From Streptomyces sp. B21-083 (GTDB lineage Bacteria > Actinomycetota > Actinomycetes > Streptomycetales > Streptomycetaceae), in NCBI RefSeq assembly GCF_036898825.1, contig NZ_JARUND010000001.1, positions 1,364,001 through 1,428,000 on the forward strand: a stretch of 64,000 nucleotides of DNA, in the 5' to 3' direction. Shown here in pieces: positions 18,280-27,060 of this stretch. Positions within the stretch are counted from its first letter, which is position 1. The number at the start of each line of letters is the position of its first letter. The notes beneath the pieces were generated by a model that saw nothing but the letters and a program-made list of their open reading frames with translations, did no database searches and was not told the DNA's origin. A program made the translations under genes and the position numbers.

Positions 18280-18509
18280 GACCGTTCGGCGTGCGCCGTC
18301 GCCGGGACGCGGTCGTCCGGCGCGCGCCCGCGTCCCCTTCTTCAAGCCCCCTCACGGACGGTTCCCGGGCCGGGGAACAGGGCACGATGGACTATCACGT
18401 CACCGGCGGGTCGCTTTCGCGCCGGACATGCGGGGGGCGCCGCGAAGTGCCGGGAGTGCCGGATTCGTACGGCAGACTTGGGGCTCGAAGACCGAGGCGA
18501 AGGATGGGT

Positions 18510-19106
18510 ATGCCGATCACACCTGCCACCGCGACGCACAACAGTTCGTCGAACGGCACCGCAGAAGCGATCTTGCTCGAACTGGTCGACGAGAACGGCA
18601 CGACGATCGGCACCGCCGAGAAGCTCTCCGCCCACCAGCCACCGGGCCGGCTGCACCGGGCGTTCTCCGTTTTCCTCTTCGACGAGCAGGGCCGACTGCT
18701 CCTGCAACAGCGCGCGTTGGGGAAATACCACTCCCCCGGTGTCTGGTCCAACACCTGCTGCGGCCACCCTTACCCCGGTGAGGCACCCTTCGCGGCGGCG
18801 GCCCGGCGGACGTACGAGGAGCTGGGCATCTCCCCGTCGCTGCTCGCCGAGGCGGGCACGGTCCGCTACAACCACCCGGACCCGGAGTCGGGTCTGGTGG
18901 AGCAGGAGTACAACCACCTTTTCGTCGGCATGGCGCAGTCGGCGCTCGCGCCGGACCCGGAGGAGGTCGGGGACACGGTTTACGTCACCCCGGCCGAGCT
19001 GGCGGAGCGGCATGCGAAGGACCCGTTCTCGGCCTGGTTCATGACCGTGCTGGACGCGGCGCGGCCGGCGGTCCGGGAGCTGACGGGTCCGTCGGCCGGC
19101 TGGTGA
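18510..19106 (+). CDS. idi: Isopentenyl-diphosphate delta-isomerase, type I
   Basis: A 198-residue Nudix-fold enzyme that interconverts IPP and DMAPP, linking functionally to the hopanoid operon upstream. Key residues visible are the catalytic Cys and metal His in NTCCGHPYPGE and the acidic EQEYNHLFVG segment, both hallmarks of type I enzymes. ATG 18510 has AAGGA upstream; an in-frame ATG two codons earlier (18504) is possible. It converges on the ATPase-domain gene and is followed by an 85-bp nested inverted repeat. Confidence 0.94.
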   Translation: MPITPATATHNSSSNGTAEAILLELVDENGTTIGTAEKLSAHQPPGRLHRAFSVFLFDEQGRLLLQQRALGKYHSPGVWSNTCCGHPYPGEAPFAAAARRTYEELGISPSLLAEAGTVRYNHPDPESGLVEQEYNHLFVGMAQSALAPDPEEVGDTVYVTPAELAERHAKDPFSAWFMTVLDAARPAVRELTGPSAGW

Positions 19107-19119
19107 GGGCCGCGGCTAG

Positions 19120-19206
19120 CTAGGACCTGTCCGGCCGATCGAGTCGCAGGAAGGCAGCGGCTCCTGTCCGATCCCGGTGCGACATGATCGGCCGGGCAGG
19201 TCCTAA
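19120..19206. repeat. 85-bp nested inverted repeat (MITE-like or bidirectional terminator)
   Basis: Arms of 20 bp at 19121-19140 and 19186-19205 match at 19 of 20 positions. Inside, GTCGCA/TGCGAC and CAGGA/TCCTG make further stems. The flanks read CTAG on the left and CTAA on the right, like a short target duplication. It sits between convergent idi and the ATPase-domain gene, and its right arm supplies the TAG stop (19205-19203) of the latter. It could terminate transcription both ways. Confidence 0.6.
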
Positions 19207-19718
19207 GGCCGCATCGATACGGGGGTGAGCGGCAGTGCCGCCCAGACGACCTTGCCGCCGCTCGCCGTGTGCTCGATGTCGCACACCCCGCCCGCCTCCC
19301 TGGTGATCTCACGGACCAGAAGCAGCCCGCGCCCTCCGGTCCGGCCGTGGTCGGCCTCCAGGGCGCTAGGGCGGTAGGGGTGGTTGTCCTCCACCGACAC
19401 CCGGACCCATTCGGCGCCGACGGCGACCTCCACGGCGAGGGTCGGGGAGAGGAGCGCCGCGTGCCGGACGGCGTTCGTCGCCAGTTCCGAGACGATCAGC
19501 AGCAGCCCGTGCACCACGTCCGGTGCGGCCGGCACTCCCTGCCGGTACAGCAGGTCCCGGACGGCGTGCCGCGCCTGCGGGACGGAGGCGTCGACGGCGG
19601 GCGCGGTGAACCTCCAGACCCCTTCGTAGGGAAGCGGGTCCAGGGGTCTCCGCTCCGTCTCCGTCGGCCCGCCGTCGTCCGCCGGGCGTGAGCCGGACTC
19701 GCGCCCCTGGTCGTCCAT
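19203..19718 (-). CDS. HATPase-domain protein (RsbW/SpoIIAB-like anti-sigma or regulator)
   Basis: About 171 residues with a single histidine-kinase-like ATPase domain: the N box ELATNAVRHA, VEDNHPYRP and the G2 box GRGLLLVREI. Such stand-alone domains are abundant in Streptomyces, acting as serine kinases on anti-anti-sigma factors or in signalling. The first 35 residues are acidic, polar and probably flexible. ATG 19718 is chosen with a distant GAGGG; an upstream GTG pair (VVTIEREGGD) would add about 12 residues. The stop codon lies inside the 85-bp inverted repeat, so the C-terminus may have been altered by that insertion. Confidence 0.8.
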   Translation of the reverse strand: MDDQGRESGSRPADDGGPTETERRPLDPLPYEGVWRFTAPAVDASVPQARHAVRDLLYRQGVPAAPDVVHGLLLIVSELATNAVRHAALLSPTLAVEVAVGAEWVRVSVEDNHPYRPSALEADHGRTGGRGLLLVREITREAGGVCDIEHTASGGKVVWAALPLTPVSMRP

Positions 19719-19961
19719 CGTTCGGTCGCCGCCCTCGCGCTCGATTGTCACCACGAGACGAGTGTTGGTAACGAAGGGTCGCCACTGGAGAACTGAACAG
19801 AAGTCAGCACGTATCGAGCGCTTCCGACTGATCAAGCACGCCATGAGCCCACATACGACTGGACCTGGTCATGCCGTGTCGACTTCGTGAACTATTCGGG
19901 TTGTACGGGTTTGCTGCCGCCGTCGTCGGGGCGTCGGGATCCGGCGGATACGATCCGCCCC

Positions 19962-20726
19962 ATGGAGCCGCTGCTGACCCACAGTGCCGTCGACGGGATC
20001 GCCACCGTCGTCATCCGCCACCCGGCCAAACGCAATGCCATGACGGCCGGCATGTGGAGCGCGCTGCCGCCGCTGCTCGCCGGCCTGGCCGCCGACCCGG
20101 ACGTCCGCGTCCTGGTGCTCACGGGAGCGGACGGAACGTTCTGCGCGGGAGCTGACATCTCGACCCTCCAGGGTTCGCCGGAGGAGGCGCAGCGGCTGGC
20201 CGTCCGGGCGGAGGACGCCCTCGCGGCCTTTCCGAAGCCGGTGCTCGCGGCGATTCGCGGGCACTGCGTGGGGGGCGGGGCACAGCTCGCGGCGGCCTGC
20301 GATCTGCGGTTCGCCGAGGAGGGGGCGCTGTTCGGGGTGACTCCGGCGAAGCTGGGTCTCGTCTACCCGGCGTCGTCCACCCGGCGGTTGGCGGCCCTGG
20401 TGGGTCCGGCGACCGCCAAGTACCTGCTGTTCTCGGGCGAGTTGATCGACGCGGAGCGCGCGTTGCGCACCGGGTTCCTCGACGAGGTGCTGCCCTCGGG
20501 TGAACTCGACAAGCGGGTCACGGAGTTCGCCCGCGTCCTCACCTCCCGCTCGCGGCTCACCCAGGCGGCGGCGAAGGAGTTCACGGACGGACGCACCGAC
20601 CGGGACGCCTTCTGGACCGACCAGGCACGGGAGAGCGGCGAGGCCGCGGAGGGGGTCGCCGCGTTCCTGGAGCGCCGTCCCCCAAACTTCTCCTGGACCG
20701 GGCCGGTGTCGCCTACCGCACGGTGA
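19962..20726 (+). CDS. Enoyl-CoA hydratase/isomerase family protein
   Basis: A 254-residue crotonase-fold enzyme. The oxyanion-hole segments CAGADISTLQ (residues 64-73) and GHCVGGGAQLAAACD are intact. The usual first catalytic Glu position reads GLVYPASSTRRL, so hydration chemistry is not certain and another acyl-CoA reaction is possible. It stands alone between the ATPase-domain gene and a convergent PfpI-family gene whose reading frame runs back into it. Confidence 0.88.
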   Translation: MEPLLTHSAVDGIATVVIRHPAKRNAMTAGMWSALPPLLAGLAADPDVRVLVLTGADGTFCAGADISTLQGSPEEAQRLAVRAEDALAAFPKPVLAAIRGHCVGGGAQLAAACDLRFAEEGALFGVTPAKLGLVYPASSTRRLAALVGPATAKYLLFSGELIDAERALRTGFLDEVLPSGELDKRVTEFARVLTSRSRLTQAAAKEFTDGRTDRDAFWTDQARESGEAAEGVAAFLERRPPNFSWTGPVSPTAR

Positions 20727-21349
20727 ACCGGCTCCCGGGAGCGCAGGAGTTCGACCAGGTGGGCGGGTGCCTTGTGCGGGGCGCCGGCGTCGTAGGGCGG
20801 CTGCGGGTCGTACTCCGTCGCGAGCTGTACGGTCCGGGCGTGCTCGTCGCCCGCGATCCGGCCGGTCAGGGTGAGGGCCATGTCGATGCCTGAGGAGACA
20901 CCGGCGGAGGTGACGTACTTGCCGTCCGTCACGACCCGCTCCCCCGTGGGTTCGGCACCGTACTTCGGGAGCTGCTCCAGGGCCAGCCAGTGCGAGGTGG
21001 CGCGGCGGCCGGTGAGCAGTCCGGCGGCGGCCAGGAGCAGCGAGCCGGTGCACACGGAGGTCGTCCAGGTGCTGGTGGCGTCCGCGCGGCGCAGCCAGCC
21101 GAGCAATGCCTCGTTGTCCATCTGCGCGGACTGCCCCGGGCCGCCGGGAACAACCACGATGTCGGGGTTCGGTACGTCGGCCAGGGTGCGGTCGGCGATG
21201 AGCGCGAGGGTGCCACTTTCGTCGCGGACCGGCCCGGTCTCCTCGGCGACGAAGACGGTCTCGGCGTCCGGGAGCCGGCTGAGGATCTCGTACGGGCCGA
21301 CCGCGTCGAGGGCGGTGAAGCGGTCGAAGAGCAGCAGGGCGATCTGCAT
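20363..21349 (-). CDS. DJ-1/PfpI family protein with a run-on C-terminus
   Basis: Residues 1-210 are a GATase1-like DJ-1/PfpI domain: AETVFVAEETGPV, VVPGGPGQ and the nucleophile elbow SVCTGSLLLAAAG with its Cys. Members are GlxA/ThiJ-type hydrolases or isonitrile hydratase-like enzymes. The family usually ends near 220 residues; here the frame continues to 328 residues antisense to the enoyl-CoA hydratase. One base fewer near 20730-20740 would bring a TAG at 20715-20713 into frame. I treat the last 110 or so residues as probably not native. AAGG precedes the ATG. Confidence 0.8.
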   Translation of the reverse strand: MQIALLLFDRFTALDAVGPYEILSRLPDAETVFVAEETGPVRDESGTLALIADRTLADVPNPDIVVVPGGPGQSAQMDNEALLGWLRRADATSTWTTSVCTGSLLLAAAGLLTGRRATSHWLALEQLPKYGAEPTGERVVTDGKYVTSAGVSSGIDMALTLTGRIAGDEHARTVQLATEYDPQPPYDAGAPHKAPAHLVELLRSREPVHRAVGDTGPVQEKFGGRRSRNAATPSAASPLSRAWSVQKASRSVRPSVNSFAAAWVSREREVRTRANSVTRLSSSPEGSTSSRNPVRNARSASINSPENSRYLAVAGPTRAANRRVDDAG

Positions 21350-21364
21350 GACGTGGTGTGCCTT

Positions 21365-21442
21365 TCAACGGGCGGCGGGTGCGGGGCGGAAGCGGCGGCG
21401 GTACTCGGCCGGGGCCGAGCCGAGCCTTCTGACGAAGGCACG
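21365..21442 (-). pseudogene. Remnant of an AraC/GlxA-type regulator (C-terminal end only)
   Basis: The frame reads RAFVRRLGSAPAEYRRRF... and stops at 21365. That is the last part of an AraC-family DNA-binding domain, whose second helix-turn-helix ends with a FRRRLGxSPxEYRRRF pattern. Nothing recognisable as the rest of such a regulator precedes it. GlxA-type AraC regulators commonly neighbour DJ-1/PfpI genes, so this is probably the stump of a deleted partner, cut at about 21442 beside tex. Confidence 0.6.
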
Positions 21443-21593
21443 GCTATGACTAGTTCCCGCCTTTCCTGCCACGGCTGGTGTTCGTGGCCCGAAGGCCGGT
21501 GACTTGCGGGGCGTGTGGCGTCCTGCTCCCCTGATGTCGGTGCCACCTGCCACAATTGCCGCGCAACCTCAGTGGAGAAGGCGGTACGGGATC

Positions 21594-23993
21594 GTGACGA
21601 CACCCCTCGTAGGGTCCATCGAAGGCAGGATCGCCGAGGAACTCGGCGTACGGGAGCGGCAGGTGAGGGCCGCCGTCGAGTTGCTCGACGGGGGTTCGAC
21701 AGTGCCCTTCATCGCCCGCTACCGCAAGGAAGCGACCGAGATGCTCGACGATGCGCAGCTGCGCACGTTGGAGGAGCGGCTGCGCTATCTGCGGGAGCTG
21801 GAGGAGCGGCGGGCCGCGATCCTCGACTCGGTGCGCGAGCAGGGCAAGCTGACGCCCGAGGTCGAGGCGCAGATCCGCGGGGCCGAGACGAAGGCGCGCC
21901 TGGAGGACATCTACCTGCCGTTCAAGCCGAAGCGGCGGACGAAGGCCCAGATCGCGCGCGAGGCGGGCCTCGAACCGCTGGCCGAGGGGCTGCTCGGGGA
22001 CCCGTCCGTCGACCCGCTCGCCGCGGCGGCGGCCTTCGTCGACGCCGACAAGGGCGTCGCCGATCCGCAGGCGGCGCTGGACGGCGCCCGCTCGATCCTC
22101 ACCGAGCGGTTCTCCGAGGACGCCGACCTGATCGGCGAGGTGCGTGAGCGCATGTGGGTGCGCGGGCGGCTGGCCGCCAAGGTGAAGGACGGCAAGGAGG
22201 AGGCGGGCGCCAAGTTCGCCGACTACTTCGACTTCGCCGAGCCCTTCACCGCCCTGCCCTCGCACCGCATCCTCGCGATGCTGCGCGGCGAGAAGGAGGA
22301 CGTCCTCGACCTGGTCCTGGAGCCGGAGGAGCCGACGGAGGGCCCTTCCTCGTACGAGGGGATCATCGCCCACCGTTTCGGGATCGCCGAGCGCGGCCGT
22401 CCGGGCGACAAGTGGCTGAAGGACACGGTGCGTTGGGCCTGGCGGACCCGGATTCTGGTGCACCTCGGCATCGACGTCCGCCTCCGGCTGCGTACGGTCG
22501 CCGAGGACGAGGCGGTCAACGTGTTCGCGGCGAACCTGCGCGACCTGCTCCTCGCCGCCCCGGCGGGCACACGTGCGACGCTGGGGCTGGACCCCGGGTT
22601 CCGGACGGGCGTCAAGGTGGCCGTGGTGGACGCGACGGGCAAGGCCGTCGCCACGGACGTGATCTATCCGCACGTACCGGCGAACAAGTGGGACGAGGCG
22701 CTGGCCAGGCTGGCCCGGCTCGCCAAGGAGCACTCGGTCGACCTGATCGCCATCGGCAACGGTACGGCGTCGCGGGAGACGGACAAGCTCGCCGGTGAAC
22801 TCATCGCCAAGCACCCGGAGTTGAACCTCACCAAGGTGATGGTGTCCGAGGCGGGCGCCTCGGTGTACTCGGCGTCGGCGTTCGCCTCGCAGGAGCTGCC
22901 GGGCATGGACGTGTCGCTGCGCGGGGCGGTGTCGATCGCCCGGCGGCTGCAGGACCCGCTGGCCGAGCTGGTGAAGATCGACCCGAAGTCGATCGGAGTG
23001 GGGCAGTACCAGCACGACCTGTCCGAGGTGAAGCTGTCGCGGTCGCTGGACGCGGTGGTCGAGGACTGTGTGAACGGTGTCGGTGTCGACGTCAACACGG
23101 CGTCCACTCCGCTGCTCTCGCGGGTCTCCGGTATCTCCTCCGGGCTCGCGGAGAACATCGTGGCGCACCGTGACGCGAACGGGCCGTTCACTTCACGGTC
23201 CCAGCTGAAGAGTGTCGCGCGGCTCGGGCCGAAGGCGTACGAGCAGTGCGCGGGGTTCCTGCGGATCCGGGGCGGGGACGATCCGCTGGACGCGTCCAGT
23301 GTGCACCCGGAGGCGTACCCGGTGGTGCGGCGGATGGTGAAGTCCGCGGGGAACCAGGTGGCGTCGCTGGTCGGGAACACGGCGGTGCTTCGGTCGCTGC
23401 GGCCCGACGACTTCGTCGATGAGAAGTTCGGTCTGCCGACGGTGACGGACATCCTGCGTGAGCTGGAGAAGCCCGGGCGCGACCCGCGGCCCGCCTTCGC
23501 GACGGCCACGTTCAAGGAGGGGGTCGAGAAAATCGGCGACCTGGCCTCCGGGATGGTGCTGGAGGGTGTGGTCACGAACGTGGCGGCGTTCGGGGCGTTC
23601 GTGGATGTCGGCGTCCACCAGGACGGGCTGGTGCATGTGTCCGCGATGTCGAAGACGTTCGTCAAGGACCCGCACGACGTCGTGAAGTCCGGTGACATCG
23701 TCAAGGTGAAGGTGCTCGACGTCGACATTCCCCGGAAGCGGATCTCACTGACGCTGCGGTTGGACGACGAGGCGGTGGCCTCCGGCGAGGGGCAGCAGCA
23801 GGGGGGTGGGGGGCGGCCTCAGCGTGGCGGCCGCCCGCCTCAGCCCCGGCAGCGCCAGGGTCAGGGTCAGAGCCAGGGCCAGGGCCAGGGCCAAGGGAGT
23901 GGAGGGGCTCGGCAGGCGGCGCCCGCGCCGGGGAACAGTGCGATGGCGGATGCGCTGCGGAAGGCGGGGTTGGTGGATCCCAAGCGGCGCTGA
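21594..23993 (+). CDS. tex: Tex family RNA-binding transcription accessory protein
   Basis: A 799-residue Tex protein. In order: an N-terminal helical region ([27 protein letters not shown]), a YqgF/RNase-H-like domain near 330-450 ([17 protein letters not shown]), helix-hairpin-helix repeats ([16 protein letters not shown]... and [20 protein letters not shown]), and an S1 domain at about 650-720 ([31 protein letters not shown]). The last 75 residues are low complexity, Gly/Gln/Pro-rich, with a QGQGQ run from tandem hexamers. GTG 21594 is the start that matches the family N-terminus. Tex binds nucleic acid and influences transcription and RNA stability. Confidence 0.95.
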   Translation: MTTPLVGSIEGRIAEELGVRERQVRAAVELLDGGSTVPFIARYRKEATEMLDDAQLRTLEERLRYLRELEERRAAILDSVREQGKLTPEVEAQIRGAETKARLEDIYLPFKPKRRTKAQIAREAGLEPLAEGLLGDPSVDPLAAAAAFVDADKGVADPQAALDGARSILTERFSEDADLIGEVRERMWVRGRLAAKVKDGKEEAGAKFADYFDFAEPFTALPSHRILAMLRGEKEDVLDLVLEPEEPTEGPSSYEGIIAHRFGIAERGRPGDKWLKDTVRWAWRTRILVHLGIDVRLRLRTVAEDEAVNVFAANLRDLLLAAPAGTRATLGLDPGFRTGVKVAVVDATGKAVATDVIYPHVPANKWDEALARLARLAKEHSVDLIAIGNGTASRETDKLAGELIAKHPELNLTKVMVSEAGASVYSASAFASQELPGMDVSLRGAVSIARRLQDPLAELVKIDPKSIGVGQYQHDLSEVKLSRSLDAVVEDCVNGVGVDVNTASTPLLSRVSGISSGLAENIVAHRDANGPFTSRSQLKSVARLGPKAYEQCAGFLRIRGGDDPLDASSVHPEAYPVVRRMVKSAGNQVASLVGNTAVLRSLRPDDFVDEKFGLPTVTDILRELEKPGRDPRPAFATATFKEGVEKIGDLASGMVLEGVVTNVAAFGAFVDVGVHQDGLVHVSAMSKTFVKDPHDVVKSGDIVKVKVLDVDIPRKRISLTLRLDDEAVASGEGQQQGGGGRPQRGGRPPQPRQRQGQGQSQGQGQGQGSGGARQAAPAPGNSAMADALRKAGLVDPKRR
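23854..23896 (+). repeat. Hexamer tandem repeat within tex
   Basis: About seven imperfect copies of CAGGGY/CCAGGG encode a Gln-Gly run in the disordered tail of Tex. The period is a multiple of three, so copy-number change would not break the frame. Confidence 0.7.
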
Positions 23994-24105
23994 CGCTGAC
24001 GACGGGTGGGTCGCGCGGCCCGGCGCTGACGGGGCGCCGCCTGCGCCCACCCGTGCCGCCCCAGCGGCACGACTGCCCGCAGCTGGGCGGATCGGGCACA
24101 GCCCG

Positions 24106-24248
24106 TTCCAGGGGCGCGGGGAACTGCACGGCCAGCCCCCACCGCCCCGCACGCGAACAACTGAACCGACGCAGCTCCTTCCAGGGGCGCGGGGAACTGC
24201 GCGATCACCCCCCACCGGACCTGCACGCACAACTCAGCCGGCGCAGCC
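24106..24248. repeat. Two copies of a Streptomyces-type intergenic repeat
   Basis: The 22-bp core TTCCAGGGGCGCGGGGAACT(GC) occurs identically at 24106-24127 and 24179-24200, 73 bp apart, and the following 50 or so bases are also similar. The same core appears inverted near 28050-28085. It lies between convergent tex and an ABC-F gene, where it may help termination. Such elements are widespread between Streptomyces genes. Confidence 0.75.
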
Positions 24249-25892
24249 CTACGCCAACTCCCTCACCTTGCCCGCCGTCACCTCGAAGCGCCGCGTCACC
24301 CGCACCGCGTCCAGCATTCTGCGGTCGTGGGTCACCAGGAGCAGCGTGCCCTCGTAGGAATCGAGGGCCTGTTCCAGTTGTTCGATGGCCGGGAGGTCGA
24401 GGTGGTTGGTCGGCTCGTCCAGGACCAGGAGGTTCACGCCCCTGCCCTGGAGCAGGGCCAGGGCGGAACGGGTGCGTTCGCCCGGGGACAGGGTCGCCGC
24501 CGGGCGTAGGACGTGCTCCGCCTTCAGGCCGAACTTGGCCAGGAGCGTGCGGACCTCCGCCGGCTCCGTGTCGGGTACCGCCTCGCAGAACGCGTCCAGC
24601 AGCGCCTCGGGGCCGTGGAAGAGCTTGCGGGCCTGGTCCACCTCCCCGACCACCACACCCGAACCGAGCGTGGCGTGACCCTCGTCGAGCGGGATCCGGC
24701 CCAGCAGCGCGGCCAGGAACGTCGACTTGCCGGCCCCGTTCGCGCCCGTGACCGCGATGCGGTCCGCCCAGTCGATCTGTACGGTCACCGGGCCGAGCGT
24801 GAAGCCCGCGCGGCGCACCTCCGCGTCCCGGAGGGTCGCGACCACCGAGCCGGAGCGCGGGGCCGCCGCGATCTCCATCCGCAGCTCCCACTCCTTGCGC
24901 GGCTCCTCGACCACGTCGAGGCGTTCGATCATGCGCTGGGTCTGGCGCGCCTTCGCCGCCTGCTTCTCGCTGGCCTCGCTGCGGAACTTGCGGCCGATCT
25001 TGTCGTTGTCGTTGTTCGCCTTGCGCCGGGCGTTCTTGACGCCCTTGTCCATCCAGCCGCGCTGCATCTGGGCCCGGTCCTGGAGGGCGGAGCGTTTGTC
25101 GGCGTACTCCTCGAAGTCGTCGCGGGCGTGCCTGCGGGCGACGTCCCGCTCCTCCAGGTAGGCCTCGTAGCCGCCGCCGTAGAGCCTGATCTGCTGCTGC
25201 GCGAGGTCGAGTTCGAGGACCTTGGTGACCGTGCGGGTGAGGAACTCGCGGTCGTGGCTGACGACGAGCGTGCCGGCGCGCAGGCCCTTGACGAAGCGTT
25301 CCAGGCGTTCGAGACCGTCGAGGTCCAGGTCGTTCGTCGGCTCGTCGAGGAGAAAGACGTCGTAGCGGGAGAGGAGCAGGGAGGCGAGGCCCGCCCTTGC
25401 CGCCTGGCCGCCCGACAGGGACGTCATCGGCTGGTCCAGGTCCACGGTCAGGGCCAGGGAACCGGCGACCTCCTCGGCCCGCTCGTCCAGGTCGGCGCCG
25501 CCGAGGTCGAGCCAGCGCTCCAGGCTCACCGAGTACGCGTCGTCCGCGCCCGGGGCTCCGTCCACCAGCGCCTGCGTCGCCTCGTCCATCACGCGCTGTG
25601 CCTCGGCCACCCCTGTGCGGCGGGCGAGGAACTCGCGGACGGTCTCGCCCTCCCGGCGCTCCGGCTCCTGCGGGAGATGGCCGACGCTCGCGCTCGGCGG
25701 GGACAGACGCAGCTCGCCCTGCTCGGGCGGGAGCAGCCCGGCCAGCATCTTGAGGAGGGTGGACTTGCCCGCGCCGTTGGCACCGACGAGCCCGATCACG
25801 TCTCCGGGCGCGACGACGAGGTCGAGCCCGGCGAAGAGGGAGCGGTCGCCGTGGCCGGCGGCGAGGTTCTTGGCGACGAGAGTGGCAGTCAT
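24249..25892 (-). CDS. ABC-F family ATPase (ribosome-associated type)
   Basis: 547 residues, two ATPase domains and no membrane segments. Domain 1: Walker A GANGAGKS (about 37-44), signature LSGGQ, Walker B DVFLLDEPTNDLDL. A charged linker with RRKANNDNDKIGRKF and coiled-coil character lies near 270-335. Domain 2: GANGAGKS, LSPGERTR and LLVLDEPTNHLDL. ABC-F proteins act on the ribosome in translation rescue or antibiotic protection. No leader is visible upstream: only 49 nt separate it from the preceding gene. The second signature LSPGE is typical. Confidence 0.9.
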   Translation of the reverse strand: MTATLVAKNLAAGHGDRSLFAGLDLVVAPGDVIGLVGANGAGKSTLLKMLAGLLPPEQGELRLSPPSASVGHLPQEPERREGETVREFLARRTGVAEAQRVMDEATQALVDGAPGADDAYSVSLERWLDLGGADLDERAEEVAGSLALTVDLDQPMTSLSGGQAARAGLASLLLSRYDVFLLDEPTNDLDLDGLERLERFVKGLRAGTLVVSHDREFLTRTVTKVLELDLAQQQIRLYGGGYEAYLEERDVARRHARDDFEEYADKRSALQDRAQMQRGWMDKGVKNARRKANNDNDKIGRKFRSEASEKQAAKARQTQRMIERLDVVEEPRKEWELRMEIAAAPRSGSVVATLRDAEVRRAGFTLGPVTVQIDWADRIAVTGANGAGKSTFLAALLGRIPLDEGHATLGSGVVVGEVDQARKLFHGPEALLDAFCEAVPDTEPAEVRTLLAKFGLKAEHVLRPAATLSPGERTRSALALLQGRGVNLLVLDEPTNHLDLPAIEQLEQALDSYEGTLLLVTHDRRMLDAVRVTRRFEVTAGKVRELA

Positions 25893-25941
25893 CAGGAGGC
25901 CGATCCTAACTGGCGCGGGCGGCGGCCCGGCCTCCCGGATG

Positions 25942-26994
25942 TCACCGGGCCATCGGCTCCACCAGCACGGTTCCCGCCGTACGCGCCACGATGAACGACT
26001 CCCCCTTCACCGCCTTCGCCTCCAGCGGGATGCGGTGCCGGCCGGGTTCGAGGATGCCGTCGAAGACCTCCAGGGTGTGCGTGCGGTACAGACGGTCCAG
26101 CCGGTACGCGGTGAGGTGGACGCGGCAGGTGGAGGTGATCTCCATGTCCGCCTCGCCGTCGGCGGCGACCAGGCGGGTGAGACGGCGTTGTGCCGGCGGG
26201 CTGCGGTCCAGGGCGTGTTCGATCTGGGCGACGAGGAGCGGGACGATCGGGGCGAGACCGTCCACGTACGCCACCTCGACGCCCGCGTGGTCGAAGGCGC
26301 GGCGTACGGCGGCGCGTTCCTCCTCGTCGATCGTGCGGCCGAAGGCGACGGCGCCGTATCCGCGCAGTTCGTCGGCGGGGACGTCGGTGGCGTCCCGGGT
26401 GATGTCCGCGCCGATGCCGATGGTGCGCAGCGCGGCGGCGAGCCTGGCGAGGACGGCGACCCGGGCGCCGATCAGCAGGACCCGTCGGCGGGCCGCGGCG
26501 GAGTCGTCGGAGCCCACCGCCTCGGCGGCCTCCGCGGTGTCGAGGAGGGAACCGAGCGTGTCCCGGTATCCGGCGCCCGGGAAGCGGAAGGGCCCGATGC
26601 CGTGGTAGCCGTTGAGCTCCAGGTCGGCGTGGGTGTCCGTCTGCCAGGCGAAGTCGCGCCACACGTAGTCGTCGCCGTCCCTGTCGATGGCCGCCGTCAC
26701 GGCGCCGCACGCCAGGTCGGCGCACTCGGGACAGCCGTAGATGATGTACCGGCCGCCCGCCAGGGGTGCGTCGGCCTCCAGGAGCAGGCCGCGGACCTGC
26801 GTGGTGAAGATCGCGGGCGGGACGTCGGAGGCGAGCGGGGAGACCGCGTCGAGGTCGGAGAGCTGGTGGAGGAGGGGGCGTCCGTCGACGATGAAGTCGA
26901 GGAAGTCCCGGTGGACCTGGTAGTCACCGTTGGCCAGGACTCCACCGGCACGTATCGCCGGTGCCAGGCCGAAGGTCGCGTACTCGGCAGACAT
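25942..26994 (-). CDS. Protein of unknown function (350 residues)
   Basis: I do not recognise the family. Residues 80-120 hold a cysteine group, CPECADLACG, and WRDFAWQTD. Residues 175-260 look like a Rossmann or receiver-type alpha/beta unit (RRVLLIGARVAVLARLAAALRTIG... GYGAVAFGRTID). The C-terminal 70 residues are beta-rich and contain two Tyr/Arg-rich strands. There is no signal peptide or membrane segment. ATG 26994 faces the D-amino-acid oxidase gene across only 66 bp, so the two probably share a divergent promoter region. Confidence 0.75.
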   Translation of the reverse strand: MSAEYATFGLAPAIRAGGVLANGDYQVHRDFLDFIVDGRPLLHQLSDLDAVSPLASDVPPAIFTTQVRGLLLEADAPLAGGRYIIYGCPECADLACGAVTAAIDRDGDDYVWRDFAWQTDTHADLELNGYHGIGPFRFPGAGYRDTLGSLLDTAEAAEAVGSDDSAAARRRVLLIGARVAVLARLAAALRTIGIGADITRDATDVPADELRGYGAVAFGRTIDEEERAAVRRAFDHAGVEVAYVDGLAPIVPLLVAQIEHALDRSPPAQRRLTRLVAADGEADMEITSTCRVHLTAYRLDRLYRTHTLEVFDGILEPGRHRIPLEAKAVKGESFIVARTAGTVLVEPMAR

Positions 26995-27060
26995 GCTGTG
27001 AGTATCCCCAGACTGGGACCGATCTGAGCACGGCATGACATATTCCGCTACGGTCCCGGC

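Noticed and set aside
18280..18509. Extra coding region between the efflux gene and idi
   Set aside because: Frames are shadows with no motif; only the promoter of idi is expected.
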